NCBI GenBank assembly: GCA_026874595.1
Contig: CM049319.1
Coordinates: forward strand, 57,728,917 to 57,792,916
DNA from: Sipunculus nudus
Taxonomy: Eukaryota; Annelida; Sipuncula; Golfingiida; Sipunculidae
Length of the DNA: 64,000 nucleotides
Direction: 5' to 3'
In this document: piece after piece, positions 13,888 through 24,359 of the stretch
Numbering within the stretch: the first letter of the stretch is position 1
How the letters are laid out: every line of letters begins with the position of its first letter
Translations under genes and position numbers: made by a program
The notes under the pieces: generated by a model
The model's input: only the letters and a program-made list of their open reading frames with translations
Databases searched by the model: none
What the model was told of the DNA's origin: nothing

Positions 13888-16800
13888 TTACATTATATGA
13901 ATGTTAAATTTCAGGTATATTAAGTTCCAATATTTTTTTTAGATGACAAGATGGTACAGAAGAACTGTTAAATTCCTGCCTCTGGAACTACTTAATGAAT
14001 ATTTATTAGAGGGAGGAGGAGTTTTCTATGAAGTGACTCAGCCATGGAATCAGGCTGTTGAAGAGTACCTAAAATTGCATCCAGCCCCCAAACCAGCTCA
14101 ATTGCATAAACTGAGAAGTATTCTACCTGCTGTTAAGATTGTCCAGACCAGGAATCAGGCCAGACTGCTGATGCACAGGTAATGGATTTAAAGGAGCTTC
14201 ATATATGCTAATATCCATGATGTTACATAAAGATTATTCATATTTAATCACAACATTTAGTGTACACTTCATACATTTCTTTATAAGTATTACATATAAG
14301 TATCATAAGTATATTACAGTTAAAAATTCCCTTATAATACATAAACTTGATACACATTCCATAATTTAGTACTTTTAGATTATTAAGAGTATATGATAAT
14401 TCATTTTAGAGAATTATAGGCTTTCATCTGCCATACAATGGAATATTTTGATTGGTATTTGATTACATTATCATTTGATCGAGTCCAAGTATTGCATTAT
14501 GTGCATAGCCATTAGAATCATAGAGTCAACGACTACAGAATTTAGCTAATATGCACATGTTTCATTTACCCCTGGGCTAATTGGAGGGGCTTCCAAATGA
14601 ATTTTCATTCGATAATTTCCTTTCACTGTCTATTTTATTGTATCAATATTTGAGTTCTTTGGACATTGCACTAATGTTTAGATCTAGTAAATAGATAAAT
14701 ATCTTATAAATTCACATTTTCGTTCCAGAATCAAACTGATGAGGAAGATTTTATATAACACAGAACTTGTTACGGAAACAGAAATGAACGAGATCCAGGA
14801 GTTAAAAGACTTATTGCTTCATGGCCATGATAACTTGACAAGGGTATCTTCCAGCAGTTGGGAACTCAACAAAGTTGCAAACTCAACCGGTAGCTCCACC
14901 TGGAGTGTGTTTTCAGAATCACTCGACAAAGAGACCACCAAAGATGTTAATAATGACCAGTCAATGTTAACACTCCCACGGCATAGCACTCCCTCAGTCA
15001 AGACCAGGGAGAATGTGAACTATAGCAGCACAATGAAACTGTCTAGGAAACACAATACAGCAAAGCGCAGCTTATCAAGTTCATCCCCAGCTGTAAAAAG
15101 CTGTGTAGATCTCAGTATAATTGGAGCAACTTCCACCAAACCTGGCAGTAGAGACAATAAAGTAGGCTTACGCTGTGCAGCCCCAAAGTTGCAAAAATTA
15201 ACACACAAACATAGATCAAAGAGTTCACACAACATAAACCAGCATCAGAGCATACATCATACTATACCAAAAAATCTAGATTCCTCTGACCTTGACCTTC
15301 TACAAGCCAGAAAATCTAATTTGCATACTCTCCCCTCAGATGACCCAGAAAGGTACATCTTTGACCCACCGAAAACCAACAAATCTGATTTACATACTCT
15401 CCCATCAGATGGAGCAGAAAGGTATGTGTCACTCAAATGCACATCAAATGTGCAGCTACCAGACAGTTTGAAACATTTAGATCTCAGTGCCCTTGAGAAC
15501 AATCTGCCTCAGTCTGTTCCAATGAGTTCAACACCAGATATAGTGGATATAAGTAAAAGACAAGCAGAGAACATGAAAATTGACTCACTCTCACAAAGCT
15601 TTCAGTCTTCTCAAATCTATCAAGAAGACACATCTGATCATTTTCAGAATGAGTCTCAGCTTTTGGATGATTCCCTGTGTGGGAAAAGCATGGGGAATTC
15701 TTCTTCTAATTCAGCTGGCAGGGTAATTGTTAGAAGTTCTTCCATAAACAAAACTAGTTCTTTTATTGTTCATCAAGAGGAACAAAACTCTCACAAGCCA
15801 AAACAAATTGATCTTGCAGAGGAAAAACATTTGCCAATTTTTGCGAGAAATGGTGAAACAAGAATACCAAATGATAATTCAACACTCCAGCGTAACAGCA
15901 GCTTTAGGTTTGAGCAGGCAGCTGTAGACAGGATCTTAAACAGTGGTTTGAGTTCAGGTGAAAAACTTAAGTTAATGGCAGACTTGTGTAGGTCTGGCAG
16001 CCCAAGGAGCAATAAACTTTTTGATAGGACCTTGCAACCTTCCACTGCATTTCAGATGAGTAGTCCGATAAGTCACAGCAAGTCTTCCCCGGAGCAGAGT
16101 ATTTCCCCAGCTGATACAGTGCGCACTCCTTCTGAAACCACAACGGAAGTAAATGATCATACAAAGCATTTCATATCAAGTGTAGATGAGCTGACAGTGA
16201 ATGAACAAAAAACAGCAGATGTGGAAGCAAATAACAGTAATGGTAACCTGAAAGACTTTAAGCTGTCACTGATTCACACAGAGCTGCTCGATAATTGGCA
16301 GCATCACAAGGGTACTGACTCTCTGTCATCTCTGATTGGTCAAATGGGTATAGAAGGCACCAATCACTGTGGAGTTGATATACAGGACTGGATGCAGAAG
16401 TCTGAACACAGCAGTCACAGTGATCCTTACTCATCCAGACAGATGCTGTCTAAAGGGAATGATAAAGAACATCTCCTGGACTATATACAGAAGTTGGAAG
16501 AGATCAAGAAGGAGAGGTGAGGAACAATTCTGTTTTGATAATTCATGTGTTTTTATTAATGTTATGTCATTTAACAATTCTGAATTCAATTTAACATTTC
16601 TGGTATATTTTTTAAAATTATTTATGGCTTATTGAAATTGAAAACGCCTAGTTATCAGTATAATTGATAAAATGACACACCACAGGTAGGCCTAATTAAG
16701 ATTTGGCTAAACCAGAGTTTGGTGGACTGACGGTTCATTATTTCATAGAATCTTTCAAAATTCACAATTTCTATTCCAGAAAACATGAAGAGGAGACCTT

Positions 16801-19012
16801 GGAAAAGGAAATGGAACGGCTTGGGGATCTGAGCTTGGAGGAGATCAGCATGGAACAGACTGATGTTGCAAGGTGCTTAGATCGCACAGAGAGAATGCTC
16901 AGAGTAAGTAGCACAAAATGTGACTTCTGAAGTTTTGTTACACTGTATTAAAGGCATCATGTATCCATATTGCTCATGTCACCCTTCTCCAAATCCATTT
17001 TCATTCCTATATTAATAAGAGGTAGGATATAGCATAGTGCATAAGGTCTTGGATTGGGGAGAGAAGACCAGAACCTGAAAGTAAAGAGTGAAGACTTCTC
17101 AGAAGAACCTCAGAGATTCGCTCTAATGTCTGAACAACAAGTAGAGTCTTCTGGATTATTTCTAGCCCTGTAGAATAAAACCTGAATGCCACCAATAAGC
17201 TTAATGATGACATTTCAATCTTTCAGCATGGATACCTCAATTCTCATTCAATAAACAATAGATCTGCAGGCCATTGATCTATCATACACAAATTTGTATC
17301 TTTTGGAAACAGCAATGTGACATTGCAGTTACTTTAAAAAAATTTTGCTTAAATTATAGTTTCAGAAATTAAGTATCTTGTGCTGTTAAAGTTTTTCGAA
17401 ATATTACAAGGTTCGCAAAAAAAAAAATAAAATAAATACTTAAGGCCAAAAAAAATTAAAGGTATGGTTCTCAGGCACCTCCCGCATCAATTTTAAACCC
17501 CCGCATCAAATATTTTTATTTTGATTTTCAATTAAACTTTCCAATTTTGAGCTGCTGCAGCTCCGACATTTCTTTCAAGGAGATAAAACCATACAATTTC
17601 CTTTGTTTTGTAGTGCTTTTACTTAATTAGCAAAGTAAAACTGTTATTTTCATGCTTTTCCCTTATCATTTGACATTTTTGTCGAAACATACCAAAAAAA
17701 TTAAAAATAAAAAAAGCGCCCGCCCGCATTGATTTCTGAAAAAAAGTGCCTGAGAACCATACCTTTTTTTTATTTTGGCCTAATAATTACACGCTTCCTT
17801 TAAATTTAGACAAAGTATGCTTTGTTAAACCATGCATTCATACTTTAATTTTTAAGTTTGAAGAAGAAGCCATGTTGGGACATAGAGGTATGAAGGTAAA
17901 TGATGATTACCTGTCAGAGGATCTGCCATATACTGCTGCACCACAGGCCAGAATGAGGCTAGGGTACAGAGGTTCCACCGATATGTCAGAAGTCAGTGAA
18001 GGATCGATTGAAAGTGGGATATACACGATGACTGGATCTGGATTGAAGTTACCTGCATCATTAGCTTATGGTGTTGATGGGTCAGAAGATTACATTTTGG
18101 AGAAAAATAATCCCACAGAATCCAGAAGTCAGGCAACTTATATGCATGGTCTTCCTGGACCCTTGGGAAAAGGAGCTGACTCTCACAATGGATGGTCTAA
18201 AGAATTGCATGGTGTTCTTCAGAAAAATGACCTTGACCCCAAAAGCCGGAGGACAGTGCAAGGTCAAGAAGATGGAAACCCTGATGCAACAGACCACAGT
18301 TTAACAGCAACCAAAAAAATGTCCACAGGTACATATTTATTTTGAAAAGTTGCTGTTTTGATGGATAAAAATGGTTGGATCTGGTTCTTCAAAAATGTAG
18401 TTATAAGAAAGGCAGAAAATATATTTGGAGTTTGTTTGAGCTAGGTATATGCTTATTTCTATTTTATTGGTGTGTGGCTACCTAGTTTGTAAGGAATGAA
18501 TTCACTGGAAGAGATTGATGATAGTGCTCTGTTCCACAAGGTAGAAATTCTAAATCGTTATGTGTGGAAGCATGCATTGCTGTGGTTAAACCATAGGTAT
18601 GGGAAAGTAAACTTAAGATTGATGCTTAATAGCCTTATTTCAATCACCATGTCCAAACCAACAAAAAGTTACCATAGACAAATTGTAAAAACAATAGTGT
18701 CTGTATACACCACTAGATGGAGCCATTATCATGCAAAGCCATATCTTATAATAATAGGTTTCCTTATTCTAGGGATTATTGAAATTCCTTTGTCAGACTT
18801 TGTTGAAGTGAAATGAGAATACCATTTAAATCTGTATATCTCAGGATATGTTCAAATAATTTTTTAACTTGTTAATTTACAAATATTTGTTTCCATATAT
18901 ATATTCTTCATGACACATTGTGTATGTGAATACAACTAAACAGGTTCATTTTACATCTATCTTTCACTCTTTCGTTTCAGCACCTGAGTTTCAAAATGAC
19001 TGCTACTTTTGA
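1241..19012 (+). CDS. SEC14-domain and spectrin-repeat protein lacking a RhoGEF module (gene 1, 14 exons)
   Basis: Exons: 1241-1256, 4613-4681, 5225-5439, 8276-8404, 9412-9528, 10019-10179, 10873-11110, 11820-11945, 12515-12712, 13943-14178, 14729-16516, 16780-16903, 17857-18328, 18981-19012. Every junction has AG/GT and matching phase; the sum is 3921 nt, or 1306 residues plus stop. The protein has a SEC14/CRAL-TRIO-like domain (about residues 6-182), spectrin-like helices (about 183-502), a Ser-rich disordered region (about 502-1098) and a charged C-terminus. The motifs GGQDR and TTDFGG...W match the SEC14 domains of SESTD1, TRIO, MCF2, PLEKHG4 and KIAA1755. In that family the domain binds phosphoinositides and the proteins act at the membrane and in Rho/cytoskeletal signalling. 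No DH-PH module follows, so I infer a SESTD1- or KIAA1755-type adaptor rather than an exchange factor. The start was chosen because ATG 1241 has G at -3 and +4 and its 16-nt exon supplies the one base the next exon needs. Exact orthology is open. Confidence 0.85.
1257..4612. other. Intron 1 of gene 1
   Basis: The intron opens with GTAAGT and closes with CTGTCTTTCAG. It is AT-rich and holds a run of nine G at 1941-1949, a C run at 2113-2125, a G run near 4107-4120 and a 20-bp perfect palindrome at 2336-2355. Short open frames on both strands (2036-2233, 2778-3107) show no protein-like features. Confidence 0.7.
2336..2355. repeat. 20-bp perfect palindrome
   Basis: CAATGTTAATATTAACATTG equals its own reverse complement. 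It sits inside a looser CCAAT...ATTGG dyad that closes at about 2373. Confidence 0.9.
4613..9528 (+). CDS. Gene 1 exons 2-5: SEC14/CRAL-TRIO-like domain
   Basis: The four exons are 4613-4681, 5225-5439, 8276-8404 and 9412-9528. Exon 3 opens with GGQDRSQRW, the glycine-glycine-x-aspartate-arginine signature that starts this domain in TRIO/SESTD1-type proteins. Hydrophobic strands follow (WLITVTAD, LAVLLNLKN), then SACPGVLSVAYVIAPKSKD in exon 4, and VVLVPETSSLKEHI with ELTTDFGGTRHFDYKTW in exon 5, the usual end of the fold. Exons 3, 4 and 5 meet in phase 0. By family this module binds lipid headgroups; no classical CRAL-TRIO ligand residue can be assigned by eye. Confidence 0.8.
6076..7490. repeat. 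Four-copy tandem repeat, about 357-bp unit, in intron 3 of gene 1
   Basis: Copies begin at 6076, 6432, 6789 and 7146, each starting GTCTTGCTGCCAGATGTTTA. Spacing is 356, 357 and 357 bases. Copies 2 and 3 look identical, copy 1 differs at scattered bases, and copy 4 diverges towards its end. Each unit contains GAGGGGGGATACATC and ACATATATTATAAAACATAT segments. There is no long open frame, so it is a non-coding array that probably grew by recent unequal exchange. Confidence 0.97.
8405..9411. other. Intron 4 of gene 1
   Basis: The intron has a GTAAGA donor and a CATTTTTCAG acceptor. I see no repeat, RNA gene or coding segment beyond short chance frames. Confidence 0.6.
10019..14178 (+). CDS. 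Gene 1 exons 6-10: spectrin-like helical region
   Basis: The exons are 10019-10179, 10873-11110, 11820-11945, 12515-12712 and 13943-14178, covering about residues 183-502. The peptides are long amphipathic helices with spectrin-style tryptophans (HYEMMTWTLTR, ENLRSAWITMETQM, KIQTWIHDVGLP, NIIWLADQTLGKL, MTRWYRRTVKFLPLELLNEY). I estimate two to three spectrin-type repeats. Several junctions are phase 0, so exons could be skipped without a frameshift. The final peptide (KPAQLHKLRSILPAVKIVQTRNQ) is basic and lies where the helices give way to the disordered region. Confidence 0.7.
10313..10336 (+). repeat. Run of 24 guanines in intron 6 of gene 1
   Basis: Twenty-four consecutive G on the + strand, preceded by AGAGAAAA. 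The transcript carries the G strand, so the pre-mRNA could fold into quadruplexes. The length is likely polymorphic. Confidence 0.95.
11111..12514. other. Introns 7 and 8 of gene 1
   Basis: Apart from exon 8 (11820-11945) this is unremarkable AT-rich intron sequence. No transposon ends or RNA genes were recognised. Confidence 0.5.
13189..13242 (+). CDS. Possible 54-nt cassette microexon of gene 1
   Basis: The segment follows a pyrimidine-rich acceptor (ACTATCAG) and is open in phase 0 for 18 codons (RAVHGRTVSSGPGQELHK). Both neighbouring exons also meet in phase 0 here, so inclusion would keep the frame and insert 18 residues between two helices, giving 1324 residues. The donor GTTTGG is weak, which argues against constitutive use. 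It could be an alternative exon or chance. Confidence 0.25.
13845..13886. repeat. (TA)n microsatellite upstream of gene 1 exon 10
   Basis: A pure TA tract lying 57 bases before the exon 10 acceptor at 13943, so length changes could alter the distance between branch point and acceptor. Confidence 0.9.
14179..14728. other. Intron 10 of gene 1
   Basis: AT-rich intron with GTAATG donor and CGTTCCAG acceptor. Nothing else was recognised. Confidence 0.6.
14729..16516 (+). CDS. Gene 1 exon 11: large exon encoding a disordered Ser-rich region
   Basis: A single 1788-nt exon encodes about residues 502-1098. It opens with a helical stretch (IKLMRKILYNTELVTETEMNEIQELKDLLL) and then becomes rich in Ser, Thr, Asn and Lys with many SP/TP sites (for example LSSSSPAVKS, SSPISHSKSSPEQSISPADT). 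Two near copies of KS(N/D)LHTLPSD followed by ERY start at 15312 and 15381, 23 codons apart. The 3' end turns helical again (LLDYIQKLEEIKKER) and runs into the charged exon 12. Such a region usually carries phosphorylation sites and short binding motifs; no known domain is visible. Confidence 0.85.
16780..19012 (+). CDS. Gene 1 exons 12-14: charged helix and C-terminus
   Basis: Exon 12 (16780-16903) continues a coiled-coil-like helix (KHEEETLEKEMERLGDLSLEEI...LDRTERML). Exon 13 (17857-18328) encodes a Gly/Ser/Asp-rich tail (RGSTDMSEVSEGSIESGIY). The last coding exon (18981-19012) adds APEFQNDCYF and the stop TGA. The final junction is phase 1 on both sides. The intron before exon 13 contains a whole MITE (17444-17780) ending 76 bases upstream of the acceptor, where it may supply part of the branch-point region. 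Confidence 0.75.
17444..17780. mobile_element. Harbinger-like MITE, complete copy (copy 1)
   Basis: A 337-bp element with near-perfect 35-bp terminal inverted repeats that begin GGCCAAAA and end GGTATGGTTCTCAGGCAC. It is flanked by TAA on both sides (17441-17443 and 17781-17783). A 3-bp TWA target site and GG-initial ends are typical of PIF/Harbinger. It has no transposase and is therefore non-autonomous. It lies in the intron before gene 1 exon 13. Confidence 0.88.
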
Positions 19013-19273
19013 GGTCAAACATTACTCGCTCTGGTATGAATTGAAAGCACTGAACAAGGCCAGCAGATAAGACCCCAGTGAATAGAGTGAGCGGACAGTG
19101 GAGGATAATAACATTTAACTATTGACCTTATCATTTCCTCAGGTAGACTGCAGACATCAAACAGAGAACACAAACTATGAAACACAGTGTTCAAAATGAA
19201 GCTCCCAATGTATACAGACACACATAATTTAAATATCTATTAGTTATGATATGGAGGCTGCACTTTTGATTAA

Positions 19274-19279
19274 AATAAA
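19274..19279 (+). terminator. Candidate polyadenylation signal of gene 1
   Basis: AATAAA lies 262 bases after the stop codon at 19012 and just before a MITE copy that starts near 19285. Other A/T-rich signals lie further on (around 20025-20040), so a longer 3' UTR running through the MITE cannot be excluded. Confidence 0.4.
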
Positions 19280-19284
19280 TCATC

Positions 19285-19611
19285 AGGTATAAAAAAAAAG
19301 TTTGGTTCTCAGGCGTTTTATCAGAAATCAGTGTGGGCGGACTTTTTTTAACCCATTTTTTTGCTGATTAGATAAAAAATGTCATATTATCAGGTAAAGG
19401 CATGATAATAACAGATTTTTTTTTTTTTTTTTTTTTAAATAAAGTAAAATCTTATCAAAATTGTAATATTTTATCTTCTTAAAAGAAATGTTCAAATGGC
19501 TGCTGCTTTAAATTAGTAAGTTTATATTAAAAATGGAAATTAAAATTTTTGATGCGGGGGGTTAAAATTGACATTACTTAGTGCCTGGGAACCATACTTT
19601 TTTTTTTTGGC
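19285..19611. mobile_element. Harbinger-like MITE, inverted diverged copy (copy 2)
   Basis: The reverse complement of the element at 17444, recognised by TTTGGTTCTCAGGC at the left, GTGCCTGGGAACCATAC at the right and the internal GATGCGGGGGGTTAAAATTG. The left GGCC is lost and the flanking TTA is present only on the right, so it is older than copy 1. It follows the candidate polyadenylation signal of gene 1. Confidence 0.75.
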
Positions 19612-20292
19612 TTAACACCATACTGAAATAAGTAAATTTCCATATTGTTCTGATGGTCATGTTTATATGTCTTCATGTGAAAACTTTGGAATCAAATATT
19701 TATTATAATTTATGTATTTAATATACTGTATATTCATGTAAAGACACTGTATATATAATTGCATGCACTATACATGCCTATGTTATGTAAATACTCATTA
19801 ATTGTTAAGTGTATATAATGTTTGTATTGTGCTTATGCAACTATTTATTCAATATAATTGATTAGTTTAGGAAATATTTATTAAATTGCTACTATGATAA
19901 TTTAAATAATCATAGCCATGTATAAGGCATCACTGCCAACATATTTATTCCTCGATCATTCGATAATTTTATAGACTTTTAATATAAAGAATGTTATTTT
20001 TATACTTTTCTTAATCTCTGAATGGATAAAAGAATAATGAAATGACTTTGTAGTGTGTCAATGGTTTTACAATACACTATTTTTACACTATTAATTGTAC
20101 CTTTATTTATCCCTTTTCCACCAAACTTGGTCAACCTTCTTTTACCTCAGCTGACTATAAAGCCAGGTACACATTCTTACGGTTATGCAACAACAACGAC
20201 AATGCGTTTAGGGTGTACACATTAATCCGGCAAAATTGATAACCGAAGCCACAATCGCAAGATGGACGTTCAGGGCAAGGATATCCTCATAC

Positions 20293-20611
20293 GGCCAAAA
20301 AAAAAAACATAAAAGGTATCGTTCTCAGGCAATTTTAAACCCCCCATTCAAAAATTTTTATTTTGATTTTCAATAGAAACTTACCAATTTCTGCTCCAGC
20401 TGCTCGGATATTAACTTTCAAGAAGATAAAATCATACAATTTGATAACATTTCCTTTGTAATTTAGTACTTTAACTTTTATTTTAAATAAATATGTTATT
20501 ATCATGCTTTTACCTTATCATTTGACATTTTATCAAAACAACCAAAAAAATTAAAAATAAAAAAAACCGCCCGCCCGCAAGTGCCTGAGAACCAAACCTT
20601 ATTTTTTTGCC
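20293..20611. mobile_element. Harbinger-like MITE, direct diverged copy (copy 3)
   Basis: Same orientation as copy 1. It begins GGCCAAAAAAAA, contains GGTATCGTTCTCAGGCA, TTTTTATTTTGATTTTCAAT and CGCCCGCCCGCA, and ends GTGCCTGAGAACCAAACC. A small deletion has removed internal sequence near the right end. The target-site duplication is not clear. Confidence 0.75.
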
Positions 20612-21150
20612 TATTAATATTGCGCTTTTTTTCCTTTGCCTTAAATTCCCGTGCCGACAAGACGAAGAAGTAAAGGGATAGACTGGGTCCAATTTATTTA
20701 TCAAAGACGAAGACAAATGAACGTATTGGAATTTATTTCATAAACCTTACAACAGTTAAGGTTATTAAGATAATTTTATCGTGTGTCAAGAAAACATTTC
20801 TCTACCGTCTACCTACCATACCTTTTTTCACCCATGCATTTATCCGTTATTTATGCTTTTCGGGGCACCAAAGTGGCAAAGGATGCCTGCGCACGGTAGT
20901 AGTGACGTCATATAATGGGTGTGGCGCCGTACAATTCTGTTCGGCAACGGCAAAAATCGCTCATAAACCGACGCGAAAAATAGCCGGGAAGTCATATCGC
21001 ATTGTCGTTGCCGCACCGTGCGCATGGGTAAACTCAAAATCATTTTCATGTGACCGATTTTTTTGCCGTTATTGGGTTATCGCTTAAAGCTGTGTACACA
21101 TTCATCAGATTTTCCGGAAAGACAACCCGACAACGATAATATGGCAACGG

Positions 21151-21153
<3 letters not shown>

Positions 21154-21209
<56 letters not shown>
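21154..21209. repeat. (TA)n microsatellite
   Basis: Pure TA tract of about 55 bases following a GGCAACGGCAA segment. Confidence 0.95.
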
Positions 21210-21214
<5 letters not shown>

Positions 21215-22461
21215 TTGAAAGCAATTGATAAAAAAACGGCCTCTTTTATCGAATTTTTAGAAGACCATATATCAAATATATAACTGTTTATATCAGGCAA
21301 GAACTGTCTAGGTGATGTGGCCATACACCCAGGGCTAGTTAAGTAACTTTAGGCCTACCAGGGAAGCTAGCTGAGCCTATGTTAGCCGCCTGCAGCGTCG
21401 TAACATCTTGCACTGTTAACGGGCTGACAGGCAATCGAAAACAATGTAGGTATTAAGTTTGTCATCAAAAATAGATAAAAAAATCTGTCGGAATTTAGAA
21501 TGCTTATTACTCACATATATACCAAAACATTATATACTGTCAATCAGTGCATAGGGTATACGCTTTATTACAGATACGGAGGGTACGCTTTGGGTGTACG
21601 CTTTACTAAAGATCGGAAGGGTGGCTGGTTACTTAACTTCGCCATTGGCTTCACAGGCTTCATTTCCTTAAACATACGTAATACGTAGGGACCCAAGCTA
21701 CGCCCTAAGGGACTTTCTTGCGGGCCCTGGGGCACTGACCTCCAGGCCCGCACACTCGTGACTGAATCCTATGCCCTCCCCCTTAAATGTCTATGATTCA
21801 TTATTAGGGCATTAATGGTTGAGCCCACTTATAGTGTGGGGATGAGTGGTTATCATCAATAGTATATGGAATATCCTACAGGACGACTGTTTCGTCGTCT
21901 CTCCATATATGGAGAAAAGTGGTGTTTGGCAACGATACAATCTTTTTTTTTCGGAAAAAGCAGTTTTAATATCAGTTTTACGGATTGGGTGACATTAAAA
22001 CTTCTTCACCATGGCAAAAGTATCTTATTTCAATACAACAGCAACATATTGACAACTGTAAGGGCAATTTGCTCTAGATAGTGTGTATTTTGGTCTAAAC
22101 AGACGCAGGTCGTACTGCCCATAACCCCCATGACGGAAACAGTAAGAATGCTTACTTAGCGTCGAAAATGCTTTGTGTATTGGTCCCGTTTTATAATGGT
22201 TGTAGACATATTTAAACTGGGAATTTATGCAATTAGCTTATCACAAAAGAATTTTGTCTTAAAAATGAGATACCCGAGATACGGATGGGTTTCCTCCCTT
22301 TTATAGACAGAGATCATACTGAGCTCAGAATCCAACCCAAGTGCATACATGAGATGGTGACTAAAATGAACCCTCAGATATATTTAACATTTTAGTCACC
22401 CTTGGTGCTTACCCTTGTTCAAACTGTCTGCAGTTATCACCACAGAGAGCCCCTTCCTCTC

Positions 22462-22467
22462 TTACTG

Positions 22468-22506
<39 letters not shown>

Positions 22507-22507
22507 G
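22462..22507. repeat. (CT)n microsatellite
   Basis: CT dinucleotide tract with a few interruptions at its left end. Confidence 0.9.
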
Positions 22508-23654
22508 TTATAAACACATGTATTACTGTCATATAGCTGAAATACTGAGGCATTTACAAATATTGATCATGAGAGGCTCCTGTATCATTGATGTATTCCA
22601 TAAAAGTGCACAATATTAGTTTGGCAAACAGTTTCCCAATTAAACTCACCACTGCATGTAACATGTGCTATATCATTTTACGGAATCCACAAATGTAGAA
22701 CAGCAGAGCGCATCGGAATAACGCGGCATAATTGGGACTAGCCTGACACGTACGGACTCCATCGCTTCATCGTAGATGTACACTTGTTCATTTCATGCTG
22801 CAGACTGTAGCAAAAATGGTGACAAGATAACTGTCTTTATATCAATTTACACGAAATTTGGAACTCTTACTAATTCTTTTTTTTTTTTCTTCATTTTGCC
22901 ACTGCCTCAGCCTTACAGCTCTATAAGTACCCAAGCAGCATAAGAAATTCTACTGAAGTCATTTAAACTTTACCTGGGTCCAGTATTATTATTTGCTGGT
23001 TTTATGAGCATCATGTAACGAAAATGTAATGTGCATGGAAATTTGTGGTTCTCGCAGCCGACCACACTGCTGCCATCTATAGACTGTTTTAGAAACTGGC
23101 TTTCCTGCGCGATAAAAAAAAAGTGCTCATTCAGAACAAGCTGCAAGTTCATAGGGGCCCAATCACCTATCTGACCTTTATAAATTAAGGTAATCCCTAT
23201 GAGCTTTTATAAAAAAAAGGCCAGAAAACGTGAATATGACCGCACACAGCCTTGTTTTGTTTATATCAACATGTTTTTTTTTTTATGTGGGGGCCCAAAA
23301 ATAAAACAAATTCAACAAGGGCGTCCGGTGGCAATTAGTCAGATAGGCTAAAGTTTTGCAAATGACTTTTTGCATCAAGTGACCTTTCTACCTTGGCATT
23401 TATGCAACCTTCTACCATCGATTACATGTTTTTCCCGTTTGTCAACCTTGTTGTCGATAAACAAGTTCATACATTCTTCACGGAAGCATTATAAGAACTT
23501 TTCATGACCAGAATTTCCCGTAGATTATTCATATATATACAGAGGAAGCCAGAAATCACATACATTCTTTTGGATGGGCACCTTTAAGTTATCCAGATGA
23601 TCCTGTTTTTAATTGTCAGTGATGGGGATTTTTTGTAAACTACACAGAATTGTC

Positions 23655-23687
<33 letters not shown>

Positions 23688-24359
23688 AGAGTCAGGTCTT
23701 ATATTGACTCATTTAGTGTTCATAATAATGGGTTAAAAAATAGTGAAATTTGAAATACCATTTAAGCTGTTATCAAAATCAGGTGGTTTTAACGGTTGGA
23801 ACAAAGATTTATGCTTGTAACATTTTATGCGAACAGCTCTTTCTTTTGATGCAGGAATATTTGATACTGTGTTTGCAAACACCTAAAATGCTGAGATTGG
23901 TAACATTTGAATTTGCATGAAGTTGCCATTTTTAGAATAAACCATTCAAGCCACACCTATTTAATTATCCTTGTTCTGAGATACAGTGGACCATGATAGG
24001 AAGGCTAAATATTAATTGACTAATTCAGGAATAAGCAGAAAATACCATTTAACTTCTCTTGAATAAGACAACACAGGTGCATGGTGCCATCTGGAGGGGA
24101 AAATCACGAAGCAGTCATGATCAAACATATCTGCTAAATTTAGTATTCATTGGTGCAATGCATCCCGAGATAAAAAATTAAAAGATAAAGATTATTTGCA
24201 CCATATATGCAAAGACATGAAATTTTAAAATTTCTCAATCAGCAAAATTCAAAGTCGTATGGAAATGTGGAGTCCTTGTATTTGATTTGAAGGCTAAAAT
24301 ATTTTTATATACAGATTTATCTGAAGAAATGTGTAAAAGACAATTTTGAATCGCAGGAA

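Larger units (their letters stand above)
19613..24000. other. Intergenic region downstream of gene 1
   Basis: Holds MITE copy 3, a (TA)n tract at 21154-21209, a (CT)n tract at about 22462-22507 and a run of about 28 A at 23655-23682. A CRE-like GTGACGTCAT lies near 20902. The 13-base CGCATTGTCGTTG near 20998 is echoed in inverse orientation near 20194, as if MITE copy 3 had inserted into an older element. No exon was recognised. Confidence 0.5.

Noticed and set aside
14819-16169. Several - strand frames of 60-84 codons opposite gene 1 exon 11
   Set aside because: They are antisense shadows of a long, clearly coding + exon.
18496-18816. 106-codon + frame between gene 1 exons 13 and 14
   Set aside because: It lies in an intron whose borders join in phase; the peptide has no family features and the frame has no splice signals.
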